64,000 nucleotides of DNA from Bradyrhizobium sp. cir1 (GTDB taxonomy: Bacteria; Pseudomonadota; Alphaproteobacteria; Rhizobiales; Xanthobacteraceae). The first letter of the stretch is position 1. Each line of letters begins with the position of its first letter. Where the stretch lies: NCBI RefSeq assembly GCF_014198245.1, contig NZ_JACIHE010000008.1:1-64000 (forward strand), written 5' to 3'. The notes beneath the pieces were generated by a model. That model had not been told where the DNA came from. It saw only the letters and a list, made by a program, of their open reading frames with translations, and did not search any database. Both the position numbers and the translations under genes were made by a program. Shown here in pieces: positions 42,186 to 51,308 of the stretch.

Positions 42186-43376
42186 TCATGCGGCGTGTTG
42201 CTCGCGGAGCAGCGCCGCGCAATGGCGCGCGATCGTCATCTCTTCATTGGTGGGAATGACGAAGACATCAACCGAGCTATCGCTGTCGCTGATGCGCTCG
42301 CGCGTGGCATCGTTCGCCTGTGCATCGATACGCACGCCGAGCCAGGCGAGACGCTCGCCGATCGCGCTGCGGATCTCTTTCGCGTGCTCGCCGATGCCGC
42401 CGGTGAAGACCAGACAATCGAGCCCTTCAAGCGTGGTCGCCATCAGCGCGATCTCCTGCGCCGCACGAAAGACAAAAAGATCGACCGCCTCGCGCGCCGC
42501 TGGCTCGCGGCTCGCGAGCAGCGTACGCATGTCGGCGGAGAGGCCGGAGACGCCGAGCAGGCCCGACTGGTGATAGAGCAGGTGCTGGACATCCTCGACC
42601 GACATCTTCTCGTGCTGTTGCAGATAGAGCAGCACGCCGGGATCGATCGCGCCGCATCGCGTCCCCATCACGAGGCCGTCGAGCGGCGTCAGTCCCATCG
42701 TGGTGTCGACGCTGCGGCCGTCGCGCAACGCGCAGAGGCTAGCGCCATTGCCGAGATGGGCGATGATGGTGCGTTTGGACGCAAGCTCGGGCGCGATCTC
42801 GGCGAGGCGGCGCGCGACGTATTCGAAGGAGAGGCCATGAAAGCCGTAGCGCCGGATGCCACGCGCCTCGAAGCGCCTCGGAATGGCGAAACGGCTAACC
42901 GCCGGCGCGAGGCTGTGGTGGTAGGCGGTGTCGAAACAGGCGATCTGCGTCAGCGCGGGCCGGATCGCCGAGATGGTGTGGACCGGCGCGAGGCAGCGCG
43001 GCTGGTGCAGCGGCGCCAGCGGCGTCAGCGCCTCCAGCCTCATCGTGACCTCGTCCGTCAACATGATCGGACCCGAATGATCCGGACCGCCATGAACGAT
43101 GCGATGGCCGACCGCGCGCAAGCGGCCTTGACCGAACCGGTCCTCGATGAAGGCGAGCACCTCGGCGAACAGATGACCGCCGCCGGCATCCGACGCGTCT
43201 TTCCGCGTCTCGAACAGGTCCTCGCCCGCGGCGCTCTTCACGACGAGCCCAGGTTTTGCCTCGTGCTCGTCGAGCTGGCCCTTGCACAGCAGGATGGGGT
43301 CGGCCGCCGCAATCTCGAACAGGCCGAACTTGATGCTCGACGATCCCGAATTGAGGACGAGGACCGTATCCGACAT
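42186..43376 (-). CDS. ackA: Acetate kinase
   Basis: Acetyl phosphate plus ADP to acetate plus ATP. 396 residues, full length: VLNSGSSSIKFGLFE, HRIVHGGPDHS, HLGNGASLCALRDGRSVDTTMG, MGTRCGAIDPGV and VFTGGIGEHAKEIR are all present. Nine bases downstream of xfp, so acetyl phosphate from phosphoketolase is its evident substrate. Confidence 0.97.
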   Translation of the reverse strand: MSDTVLVLNSGSSSIKFGLFEIAAADPILLCKGQLDEHEAKPGLVVKSAAGEDLFETRKDASDAGGGHLFAEVLAFIEDRFGQGRLRAVGHRIVHGGPDHSGPIMLTDEVTMRLEALTPLAPLHQPRCLAPVHTISAIRPALTQIACFDTAYHHSLAPAVSRFAIPRRFEARGIRRYGFHGLSFEYVARRLAEIAPELASKRTIIAHLGNGASLCALRDGRSVDTTMGLTPLDGLVMGTRCGAIDPGVLLYLQQHEKMSVEDVQHLLYHQSGLLGVSGLSADMRTLLASREPAAREAVDLFVFRAAQEIALMATTLEGLDCLVFTGGIGEHAKEIRSAIGERLAWLGVRIDAQANDATRERISDSDSSVDVFVIPTNEEMTIARHCAALLREQHAA

Positions 43377-43385
43377 GACTTGCCG

Positions 43386-45800
43386 TCAATCGCCGGCTTC
43401 GCGCGGCGTATGGCCGCCGGAGTTGTTGGGCCAGACCCAGTCGCGGACGTCAGGCATGTCCTCGCCGTGCTCGCGCACATAACGCGCATGCTCGATCAGC
43501 TTGTCGCGGAACCGCTGCTTCACCGGCGCGGCCCTGGTCGCCAGGCCCGGAACGCGCTCGATCGCCTCGATCGCGAGATGATAGCGGTCGAGCTCATTGA
43601 GAACGACCATGTCGAACGGCGTCGTCGTGGTGCCTTCCTCGGCAAAGCCGCGCACATGCAGGCCGGCATGGTTGGTGCGGTTGTAGGTCAGCCGGTGGAT
43701 CAGATAGGGATAGCCGTGATAGGCGAAGATGACGGGCTTGTCGCGCGTGAACAGGCTGTCGAAGTCGCGGTCGGACAGTCCGTGCGGATGCTGATCCCTC
43801 GGCTGCAGCGTCATGAGGTCGACGACGTTGACGACGCGGATCTTCAGATCGGGCAGTGCCTTGCGCAGGAGATCGACGGCGGCGAGCGTCTCCAGCGTCG
43901 GCACGTCGCCGGCACAGGCCATCACCACGTCGGGCTCGGCGTTCGTGTCCTCGTTGCCGGCCCAGGTCCAGATGCCGATGCCGGCATCGCAATGCGTCGC
44001 GGCCTGCTGCATCGACAGCCATTGCGGCGCCGGCTGCTTGCCGGCGACGATGACGTTGATGCGGTTGTAGGTGCGCAGGCAGTGGTCGGCGATCCACAGC
44101 AGCGTGTTGGCATCCGGCGGGAAATAGATGCGGACAATGTCGGCCTTCTTGTTGGCGACGAGATCGACGAAGCCGGGATCCTGGTGGCTGAAGCCGTTGT
44201 GGTCCTGGCGCCAGACATGCGAGGTCAAGAGGTAGTTCAGCGAGGCGATCGGACGCCGCCACGGCAGATGCCGCGTCACCTTCAGCCATTTGGCGTGCTG
44301 GTTGAACATGGAATCCACGATGTGGATGAAGGCCTCGTAGCAGGAGAAGAAGCCGTGGCGTCCGGTGAGCAGGTAGCCTTCGAGCCAGCCCTGGCAGAGA
44401 TGCTCGCTCAACACCTCCATCACGCGCCCGTCCTGTGCGAGATGCACGTCGTAAGGCTCCGTCGGCTCCATCCAGACGCGTTCGGTCGCGTCGAACACGG
44501 CATCGAGCCGGTTTGACGCGGTCTCGTCCGGACCCATGATGCGGAAGTTGCGAGCCTCGGCATTGAGGCGAATGACGTCGCGCAGGAATTTGCCGAGCTC
44601 GCGCGTCGCTTCTCCGATCACGCCGCCAGGCTGCGGCACGTCCACGGCAAAGCTGCGGAAGTCCGGCAGCTTCAGCTCCTTCCTGAGGAGGCCGCCATTG
44701 GCATGCGGATTGGCGCCCATGCGCCTGTTACCTTCAGGCGCGAGCGCCTGAAGCTCGGGGACGAGCGCGCCGCTCGCGTCGAACAGTTTTTCCGGCTCGT
44801 AGCTGCGCATCCAGTCTTCGAGGATCTTCAGATGCGCCGGGTTCTCGCGGCAGCTGGCAACGGGCACCTGATGCGCGCGCCAAAAATCTTCGACCTTCTT
44901 GCCGTCGACCTCCTTCGGACCGGTCCAGCCCTTCGGGCTGCGCAGCACGATCATCGGCCAGCGCGGCCGCTCGACCGTCTTGCGTCCGTCGCGGGCGTGC
45001 TGCTGGATCGAGCGGATGCTGGCGAACGCAACATCGAGCGCGTCCGCCATGGTCTGGTGCATCAATTTGGGATCGTCGCCCTCGACGAACAGCGGCTCGT
45101 GGCCTAGCCCACGGAACAGATCGCGGATCTCGCTGTCGGGCATCCGCCCGAGCACGGTCGGGTTGGCGATCTTGTAGCCGTTGAGATGCAGGATCGGCAG
45201 CACCGCGCCGTCATGGGCCGGGCTCAGGAACTTGTTGGAGTGCCAGGACGCCGCGAGCGGTCCGGTCTCGGCTTCACCGTCGCCGACGACGCAGGCGACG
45301 ATCAAATCAGGGTTGTCGAACGCCGCGCCATAGGCGTGCACCAGTGCATAACCGAGCTCGCCGCCCTCGTGGATCGAGCCGGGAGTCTCGGGCGCCGCGT
45401 GGCTCGGAATGCCGCCGGGGAAGGAGAACTGCCTGAACAGCTTCCGCAATCCGTCCGCATTGCGCGCGATATCCGGATAGATCTCGCTGTAGCTGCCTTC
45501 GAGATAGGTGTTGGCGACCATGCCCGGCCCGCCATGGCCGGGGCCGCAGACATAGAGCACGTTGAGATCCAGCGCGTGGATGACGCGGTTGAGATGGGCA
45601 TAGATGAAGTTCAGACCGGGCGTCGTGCCCCAATGGCCGAGCAGACGCGGCTTGATGTGCTCGGCCCGCAACTGCTCCCGCAGCAGCGGGTTGTCGAGCA
45701 GGTAGATTTGCCCGACCGAGAGGTAGTTGGCAGCGCGCCAGTAGCGATCGAGGAGATCAAGGTCGCCGCTCGCGGCGGCTGTTTTTTGTTGGATTGTCAT
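43386..45800 (-). CDS. xfp: Xylulose-5-phosphate/fructose-6-phosphate phosphoketolase
   Basis: Thiamine-diphosphate enzyme cleaving xylulose 5-phosphate or fructose 6-phosphate with phosphate into acetyl phosphate and an aldose phosphate. 804 residues; CGPGHGGPGMVANTYLEGSYSEIYP, the TPP motif GDGEAETGPLAASWHSNKF, and GHQDHNG-type block VWRQDHNGFSHQDPGF. I prefer ATG 45800; a GTG six codons upstream is possible. First gene of the operon, with a FixK2-type box 94 bp upstream. Confidence 0.97.
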   Translation of the reverse strand: MTIQQKTAAASGDLDLLDRYWRAANYLSVGQIYLLDNPLLREQLRAEHIKPRLLGHWGTTPGLNFIYAHLNRVIHALDLNVLYVCGPGHGGPGMVANTYLEGSYSEIYPDIARNADGLRKLFRQFSFPGGIPSHAAPETPGSIHEGGELGYALVHAYGAAFDNPDLIVACVVGDGEAETGPLAASWHSNKFLSPAHDGAVLPILHLNGYKIANPTVLGRMPDSEIRDLFRGLGHEPLFVEGDDPKLMHQTMADALDVAFASIRSIQQHARDGRKTVERPRWPMIVLRSPKGWTGPKEVDGKKVEDFWRAHQVPVASCRENPAHLKILEDWMRSYEPEKLFDASGALVPELQALAPEGNRRMGANPHANGGLLRKELKLPDFRSFAVDVPQPGGVIGEATRELGKFLRDVIRLNAEARNFRIMGPDETASNRLDAVFDATERVWMEPTEPYDVHLAQDGRVMEVLSEHLCQGWLEGYLLTGRHGFFSCYEAFIHIVDSMFNQHAKWLKVTRHLPWRRPIASLNYLLTSHVWRQDHNGFSHQDPGFVDLVANKKADIVRIYFPPDANTLLWIADHCLRTYNRINVIVAGKQPAPQWLSMQQAATHCDAGIGIWTWAGNEDTNAEPDVVMACAGDVPTLETLAAVDLLRKALPDLKIRVVNVVDLMTLQPRDQHPHGLSDRDFDSLFTRDKPVIFAYHGYPYLIHRLTYNRTNHAGLHVRGFAEEGTTTTPFDMVVLNELDRYHLAIEAIERVPGLATRAAPVKQRFRDKLIEHARYVREHGEDMPDVRDWVWPNNSGGHTPREAGD

Positions 45801-46010
45801 GTTCTTGCCGACCTTCACACAGCGATCGTCACCAACCCGGTTCCGGCGTGATCGATCCGTCGGTCATGAAACGGGATGGTCGTGACACCGGTGTTGCGTG
45901 AGGTCAAAGGCGGGCGCGCGAAGTTTGGGCAGCTCTACTGTGCATGGGGTTGTTTTCGAGTTTTTTGTTTGTGTTCTTGATTTGTTCCTCATGCGTGCTA
46001 TCTTGGCTTC
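45801..46010. promoter_or_regulatory. Divergent promoter region, xfp / radical SAM gene
   Basis: 210 bases that hold the FixK2-type box at 45894-45907 and the 22-base motif at 45935-45956. The right part (GTTTTCGAGTTTTTTGTTTGTG) is T-rich. Confidence 0.6.
45894..45907 (-). promoter_or_regulatory. FixK2/FNR-type box upstream of xfp
   Basis: TTGC-GTGAGG-TCAA fits the bradyrhizobial FixK2 consensus TTG(A/C)-N6-(T/G)CAA exactly. Its position, 94 bp before the xfp start, is usual for activation under low oxygen. Found by eye; chance matches occur. Confidence 0.6.
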
Positions 46011-47177
46011 ATGAGTCCAGCAGCATCCTCTCATGCTCTCAAGCACCCGCCGGTCAAGGCGCCCTCCGAGCCGGCGGGTGCGGACTCTGATTTTCCCGAG
46101 CTTGGCGTCGCCATCGACCGTGCACGCAGGCGAGGCCGGGGCGCGCAGTCCAACGCGAGCGGCCGCTATGAGGCCGAGGCGCGCGTCGCTTTCGATGACG
46201 GCTGGCAGAGCCTGGAAGAGCTGCCGCCGTTCAAGACAAGTGTCGGTGTCGACACCTCGCGCAAGGTGATCACCCGCAACGATTCCCCCGACATCGGCTT
46301 CGACCGCTCGATCAATCCCTATCGCGGCTGCGAGCACGGTTGCGTCTATTGCTTCGCGCGGCCGACCCACGCCTATCTCGGCCTGTCGCCGGGGCTCGAC
46401 TTCGAGTCGAAACTGTTCGTGAAGCCCGAGGCGCCTTCACTGCTGGAAAAGGAACTCGCCGCCCCCGGCTACGAGCCGCGGATGATCGCGATCGGCACCA
46501 ACACCGATCCCTACCAGCCGATCGAGCGCGAGCGCAAAATCATGCGCGGCATTCTGGAGGTGCTGGAGCGCACCGGGCATCCCGTCGGCATCGTCACCAA
46601 ATCGGCGCTGGTCGTGCGCGACATCGACATTCTCCAGCGCATGGCCAAGCGCAACCTCGCCAAGGTCGCGATCTCCGTCACCTCGCTCGATCCGAAGCTG
46701 GCGAGGACCATGGAGCCGCGCGCCTCGACGCCGCCGAAGCGGCTGGAGGCGCTGAAGCAGCTCTCGGAGGCCGGTATTCCCACCACCGTGATGGTCGCGC
46801 CCGTGATCCCCGCGCTGAACGATTCCGAGATCGAGCGCATCCTCGATGCTGCCGCCCATGCCGGCGTCAAGGAAGCCTCCTATGTGCTGCTGCGGCTGCC
46901 GCTGGAGGTGCGCGATCTCTTCCGCGAATGGCTGATGGCAAATTACCCGGACCGCTACCGCCACGTCTTCACGCTGATCCGCGATATGCGCGGCGGCCGC
47001 GACTACGACGCCAAATGGGGCGAGCGGATGAAGGGCACCGGACCGATGGCCTGGACCATCGGCCGCCGCTTCGAGATCGCCTGCGACCGGCTCGGGCTCA
47101 ACAAGCGCCGCTCCAAGCTGACCACGGATCACTTTGCGCGGCCGAAGCGGAACGGCGATCAGCTCAGCCTGTTCTGA
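46011..47177 (+). CDS. PA0069-type radical SAM protein
   Basis: 388 residues, SPL-like radical SAM family of unknown substrate. The cluster motif is CEHGCVYC (C107, C111, C114), preceded by NPYRGC; IAIGTNTDPYQPIERERKI and VTKSALVVRDIDIL are further family blocks. N-terminal 60 residues are low-complexity. Divergent from xfp. Confidence 0.88.
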   Translation: MSPAASSHALKHPPVKAPSEPAGADSDFPELGVAIDRARRRGRGAQSNASGRYEAEARVAFDDGWQSLEELPPFKTSVGVDTSRKVITRNDSPDIGFDRSINPYRGCEHGCVYCFARPTHAYLGLSPGLDFESKLFVKPEAPSLLEKELAAPGYEPRMIAIGTNTDPYQPIERERKIMRGILEVLERTGHPVGIVTKSALVVRDIDILQRMAKRNLAKVAISVTSLDPKLARTMEPRASTPPKRLEALKQLSEAGIPTTVMVAPVIPALNDSEIERILDAAAHAGVKEASYVLLRLPLEVRDLFREWLMANYPDRYRHVFTLIRDMRGGRDYDAKWGERMKGTGPMAWTIGRRFEIACDRLGLNKRRSKLTTDHFARPKRNGDQLSLF

Positions 47178-47216
47178 CCGGGCAAGTTCTGATCGGGAAA
47201 GTGGAAGAGGCACAGC

Positions 47217-47672
47217 ATGAGCAAGGAACTCACGGCCCCGGTGCCGCGGCTGACCGTGATCACGCTCGGCGTCGGCGACATCCGCGCCAGCATCGCCTTC
47301 TACGACGCCCTCGGCTTCTCGCGCCGGCTGAAGGCGACCGGCGAGGCGGTCGCGTTCTATGACACCGGCGGTCCGGTGCTGGCGCTGTATCCCTGGGATC
47401 AACTCGCGGCGGACGCGACCTTGCCGGACCAGCCGAGGCCGGCGGCCTTCCGCGGCACGACGCTCGCCTGGAACTGCCGCACGCGCGATGAGGTCGATGC
47501 GGTGCTGACTTTCGCCGTCAGCAAGGGAGCAAGGCTGCTGAAAGCCGGGTGCGAGACCGATTACGGCGGCTATTGCGGCTATTTTGCCGATCCCGATGGT
47601 CACGTCTGGGAGGCCGTGGTGGCGCCCGGTATCGAGGTCGGCGAGGACCGGCGGGTGCATCTGGCGGAGTAG
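47217..47672 (+). CDS. VOC (glyoxalase/bleomycin-resistance) family protein
   Basis: 151 residues in two beta-alpha-beta repeats (LTVITLGVGDIRASIAFYDALGF; CGYFADPDGHVWEAVVAPG), with the metal-ligand type residues typical of VOC proteins. Reaction cannot be inferred. 39 bp after the radical SAM gene, so probably co-transcribed. Confidence 0.85.
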   Translation: MSKELTAPVPRLTVITLGVGDIRASIAFYDALGFSRRLKATGEAVAFYDTGGPVLALYPWDQLAADATLPDQPRPAAFRGTTLAWNCRTRDEVDAVLTFAVSKGARLLKAGCETDYGGYCGYFADPDGHVWEAVVAPGIEVGEDRRVHLAE

Positions 47673-47760
47673 GGCGGCAAGCCTGGATCAAGCCTGAATA
47701 ACGGGAATTATCCGTGGTTCCCGGTTGCGCCGGCTGGGCTGCTTGCGCACGATCCCGGCC

Positions 47761-48594
47761 ATGATTCGGGACAAGTCCGCCAGGAAGCCGGCCAAAGGCG
47801 CGCCACAAGAGGATGCTGCGAAGCAGGCAGCGCCTGCCAAGGCGGCCAGAGTTCCGGCCGGCAAGAAAGGCATTATCGCGATTGCGCCGCCGAGCTTCCG
47901 CCGCGAGCGTGCGCTGATCAAGCGTGGCATCTGGCCGGTCGCGGGCTGCGACGAGGCCGGCCGCGGTCCGCTGGCTGGTCCCGTGGTGGCGGCCGCGGTG
48001 ATTCTCGACCCCGACCGCATTCCGCGCGGCATCGACGATTCCAAGCGCCTGACCGCCGAGGAGCGCGAGAAGCTTTTCGACAAGATCTGCGCCACCGCGC
48101 AGGTCTCGGTCGCCGTCGCCTCGACCGCGCGAATCGACCGCGACAACATCCTGCGCGCCTCGCTATGGGCCTTGAAGCGCGCCGTGGTGGCATTGCCTCA
48201 GCCGCCGCAGCATGTCTTCGTCGACGGCCGCGACCGCCTCGACACGCCTTGCGACTGCGAGGCCGTGATCGGCGGCGATGGCATCGTGCTGTCGATCGCG
48301 GCGGCCTCGATCGTCGCCAAGGTGACGCGCGACCGGCTGATGTGCGCGCTGGCGCAGGACTGCCCCGGCTACGGTTTCGAGCAGCACAAGGGCTATGCCG
48401 TCCCCGAGCATCTCGATGCCCTCGACCGCCTCGGCCCGACCGTCCATCACCGCAGCTTCTTCGCCCCCGTCGCCGCCGCCCGCGCCAAGCACATGCCCTG
48501 GACCGTCGAGCCGGTACAGGACCTGTTCGAGGTCGCCGAAGTCGAGGTGCAGGTGGAAGCGGGCGCTGAGATCGGCGCGTCTACGGGCCTTTAA
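47761..48594 (+). CDS. rnhB: Ribonuclease HII
   Basis: Cleaves RNA in RNA-DNA hybrids and starts ribonucleotide excision. 277 residues: GCDEAGRGPLAGPVVAAAV with the D-E pair, IDDSKRLT, HVFVDGRD and AAASIVAKVTRDRLM (third and fourth acidic ligands). About 50 Ala/Lys/Pro-rich residues precede the catalytic domain, a common rhizobial extension. Confidence 0.94.
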   Translation: MIRDKSARKPAKGAPQEDAAKQAAPAKAARVPAGKKGIIAIAPPSFRRERALIKRGIWPVAGCDEAGRGPLAGPVVAAAVILDPDRIPRGIDDSKRLTAEEREKLFDKICATAQVSVAVASTARIDRDNILRASLWALKRAVVALPQPPQHVFVDGRDRLDTPCDCEAVIGGDGIVLSIAAASIVAKVTRDRLMCALAQDCPGYGFEQHKGYAVPEHLDALDRLGPTVHHRSFFAPVAAARAKHMPWTVEPVQDLFEVAEVEVQVEAGAEIGASTGL

Positions 48595-48607
48595 GCATTC
48601 ATCTGTC

Positions 48608-48762
48608 GCTGCGGCGCTCTTTCGCCTCTCCCCGCCTGCGGGTGAGGGAGCCTCCGCGAGTCTCACTGCTACCGTCCTTGCGGACACTCCCCCCAACTCT
48701 CCCAGCGCGAGCGAAGCTCGTCGTGCCCCCGCAAGCGGGGAGAGGAAGAGGAGAGAGCGCAG
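48608..48762. repeat. Interspersed palindromic repeat, family D variant
   Basis: CGCCTCTCCCCGCCTGCGGG at the left, CCCGCAAGCGGGGAGAGG at the right, GCGAGTCTCACTGCTACCGTC in the centre. Divergent relative of the element at 22178-22339. Confidence 0.75.
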
Positions 48763-48870
48763 GGGAGAGGGAGCAGACCGAAGTTGCCACGACGCGCGAC
48801 GCCCTTTATCAAAACAGATGCGAGCGAATAGGGCCGGCTGGACGGGTTGGCTGCATCTTTCGGACGTTGC

Positions 48871-50379
48871 ATGCGGTTTACCTCCCTGGTCATCGAGCTC
48901 ATTCGCGCCCGGCCGCGGCTGATCGTGTGGATCGCCGTCCTGCTGCAGGCTGCGATGTGGTTGTTCGTGGCGCTGGTGTTTTACCGCAGCCCGCCCGGCT
49001 CGCTGGCGACGCTGCTGGCGTTCGGCAGGGAATACCAAGTCGGCACCGATCTCGGCCCGCCCCTGCCGATCTGGCTCGCCGACATCGCCTATCGCCTCGC
49101 GGGCGGCCACATGTTCGGCGTCTATGTGCTCGCCGAGCTCTGCGAGATCGCGACCTTCATCGCGCTCTATCATCTCTCCCGCGCCGTGGTCGGCTCGCAG
49201 CAGGCGGTGCTCGCCGTGCTCCTGACCATGACGGTGCTGGCGTTCTCCTCGGCCGCGCTCGATTTCGGCCCGCTCGTGCTGGCCCGCCCCCTCTGGGCGC
49301 TGCTGCTGCTGCACTCCTGGCAGATCATCGGCCAGCGCCGCGGCAATGCCTGGTTCGCCTGGTCGATCGAGGCGGGCCTGTTGCTGCTGACGACGCCTGC
49401 TGCGGTCTTCCTGTTGCTCCTGCTCGTCGTCTTCGCGGTCTCGACCGCCGGCGGCCGCCGCACGCTGCGCGCGCTCGATCCGCTGTTCGCCCTGATCGTC
49501 GTCGCCGTGCTGGCGCTGCCCTATGCCGTCTGGCTAATGCGGGCCCAGACGCTGGTGCTGCCGGCCCTGCCGCAGGTGACCGAGCTGAGCGCCCGTGCGA
49601 TCCACGCAGCCTGGCTGCTCGGAGGGCTCGTGCTCGGGGCTGCCGCGATCCCGGCGCTGACCTTCCTCAACACCCGCCTGTTCGTCGCCAAGGGCGAGGA
49701 GGCGCCGATCATCTACCGGCCGCCGGTCGAGCCGCTCGCGCGCAACTTCGTCTATTTCTTCGCGCTGGCGCCGGCGCTCGGCGCGGTGCTGATCTCTGGC
49801 CTGCTCGGCCTCGACTCCGTCGTCGGCGGCTCCGGTGCCGTGCTGGTTATGTCGGGGCTTGCCGTGGTCGTCGCGGCCGGCGACCTCATCGCGATGCGCC
49901 GTGCGCGGATGCTGCGCATGGTATGGGCTGCCGCTGTCGTCGCGCCCGCCGCCGGCGTGGTGCTCGCCGTGCTGTTCCTGCCCTGGACCGGCACTGGCGA
50001 GATTGCGACCTCGATGCCGGCGCGCGCGATCTCGGATTTCTTCGACGAGAGCTTCGCCCGCCGCACCAACCATCGCCTGCGCGCGGTTGCCGGCGAGACC
50101 CAGCTCGCCAGCCTGATCACGCTGCATTCCGGCCGGCCGCATCTCTTCATCGACGCCGACCCCGCGCGCACGCCGTGGATGAGCCAGACCAGGTTCAGCG
50201 AGACCGGCGGCGTCGTGGTCTGGCGTGCCTCCGACACCGCCGGCACCCCGCCGCCCGAGATTCTCAAGCGCTTCCCCGGCATCGTGCCGGAAGTGCCGCG
50301 CGCCTTCGAATGGCTCGTAAATGGCCGCCAGCAGCTGCTGCGCATCGGCTGGGCCATCGTGCGGCCGAAGGGGACGTGA
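48871..50379 (+). CDS. Polytopic membrane protein, glycosyltransferase 39-like
   Basis: 502 residues with about 10-12 membrane helices. The first loop has an acidic/aromatic stretch (YQVGTDLGPPLPIWLADIAYRLAGG) like the EL1 of family 39/83 lipid-sugar glycosyltransferases; the C-terminal 110 residues are soluble (HRLRAVAGETQLASLITLHSGRPHLFIDADPARTPW). Acts at the cytoplasmic membrane; donor and acceptor are unknown. Start at 48871, MRFTSLVIEL. Confidence 0.8.
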   Translation: MRFTSLVIELIRARPRLIVWIAVLLQAAMWLFVALVFYRSPPGSLATLLAFGREYQVGTDLGPPLPIWLADIAYRLAGGHMFGVYVLAELCEIATFIALYHLSRAVVGSQQAVLAVLLTMTVLAFSSAALDFGPLVLARPLWALLLLHSWQIIGQRRGNAWFAWSIEAGLLLLTTPAAVFLLLLLVVFAVSTAGGRRTLRALDPLFALIVVAVLALPYAVWLMRAQTLVLPALPQVTELSARAIHAAWLLGGLVLGAAAIPALTFLNTRLFVAKGEEAPIIYRPPVEPLARNFVYFFALAPALGAVLISGLLGLDSVVGGSGAVLVMSGLAVVVAAGDLIAMRRARMLRMVWAAAVVAPAAGVVLAVLFLPWTGTGEIATSMPARAISDFFDESFARRTNHRLRAVAGETQLASLITLHSGRPHLFIDADPARTPWMSQTRFSETGGVVVWRASDTAGTPPPEILKRFPGIVPEVPRAFEWLVNGRQQLLRIGWAIVRPKGT

Positions 50380-50390
50380 CGCGCTCTCTT

Positions 50391-50481
50391 CGTCGTCATT
50401 GCGAGGAGCTCTTGCGACGAAGCAATCCAGAGTCCCTCTCCGGAAAGATTCTGGATTGCTTCGCCTGCGCTCTCAATGACG
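50391..50481. repeat. Interspersed palindromic repeat, family B (copy 2)
   Basis: CGTCGTCATTGCGAGGAGC to CTCTCAATGACGGG, inner GAAGCAATCCAG with CTGGATTGCTTC. Between convergent genes. Confidence 0.9.
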
Positions 50482-50504
50482 GGGAGAGAGCGTTCTGCCC
50501 CTCG

Positions 50505-51308
50505 CTATCCCGCCAGCACCTTCGCGATCGCCCGCAGGTCCTGCCAGGCCAGCCGCTTGTAGGACGGCGAGCGCAACAGATAGGCCGGATGGAACGTCGG
50601 CAGCGCGCGGATGGTGCGCTGGCCGGTGTCGTAGTCGAACCAGCGCCCGCGGGTGCGCATGATGCCTTCGCGCGTCGACAGCAGCGTCTGCGTCGAGGGA
50701 TTGCCGAGCGTCACCAGCACATCCGGGTTTACCAGCTCGATCTGGCGCTGGATGAAGGGCAGGCACACCTGCGTCTCCTGCGGCGTCGGCGTGCGGTTGC
50801 CGGGCGGCCGCCACGGGATCACGTTGGCGATGTAGGCGGTGGTGCGGTTGAGCCCGATCGCGCCGATCATGAGGTCGAGCAGCTTGCCGCTGCGCCCGAC
50901 AAAGGGCAGCCCCTCGATGTCCTCGTCGCGGCCCGGCGCCTCGCCGACGAACATGATGCGCGCCTGCGGGTTGCCGTCGGCGAACACCAGCCGAGTCGCC
51001 GTGTGCTTCAACGCGCAGCCCTCGAAATTCTGCATCAGCTCGCGCAGCGCCTCCAGCGTCGGCGCGGTGCGCGCGGCCTCGCGCGCCGAAGCGATGGCGA
51101 CGTCGGGTGCAGGCGCGGCCTCGCCGCGCATCACCGCGGGCGCCGCAACCGGCCGCGGCGCCTCGACCGGCGCCGCGCGCGGGGGCGGCGGTGGCGCATC
51201 GATTTCCGCCAGGCGGTCTATCGGTTCCTCCGCGAGCGCGCAGTCGACTCCGGCCTCCAGATAGAAGGCAAGCAGCTCGCGGACGGTGGGTGCGGGTTCG
51301 GGTATCAT
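50505..51308 (-). CDS. Family 4-like uracil-DNA glycosylase
   Basis: 267 residues. A long Pro/Ala linker (about 37-70) precedes the glycosylase fold with GEAPGRDEDIEGLPFVGRSG (motif A), the PWRPPGNR loop and TFHPAYLLRSP (motif B). Of the four iron-sulfur cysteines of classical family 4 enzymes only those corresponding to C98 and C182 are visible; the third position is W166 and the first is absent. Activity is likely; cluster binding is doubtful. Confidence 0.88.
   Translation of the reverse strand: MIPEPAPTVRELLAFYLEAGVDCALAEEPIDRLAEIDAPPPPPRAAPVEAPRPVAAPAVMRGEAAPAPDVAIASAREAARTAPTLEALRELMQNFEGCALKHTATRLVFADGNPQARIMFVGEAPGRDEDIEGLPFVGRSGKLLDLMIGAIGLNRTTAYIANVIPWRPPGNRTPTPQETQVCLPFIQRQIELVNPDVLVTLGNPSTQTLLSTREGIMRTRGRWFDYDTGQRTIRALPTFHPAYLLRSPSYKRLAWQDLRAIAKVLAG

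Noticed and set aside
41264..42259. Plus-strand frame opposite the 642-residue gene, considered as an alternative to it
   Set aside because: The minus frame has the better start, operon spacing and composition; the plus frame is rich in Arg/His without any pattern.
42195..44516. 773-codon plus-strand frame opposite ackA and xfp
   Set aside because: Histidine/arginine-rich shadow of two highly conserved genes read on the minus strand.
45977..45981. TTGAT half-site as a second FNR box
   Set aside because: No matching ATCAA at the correct distance.
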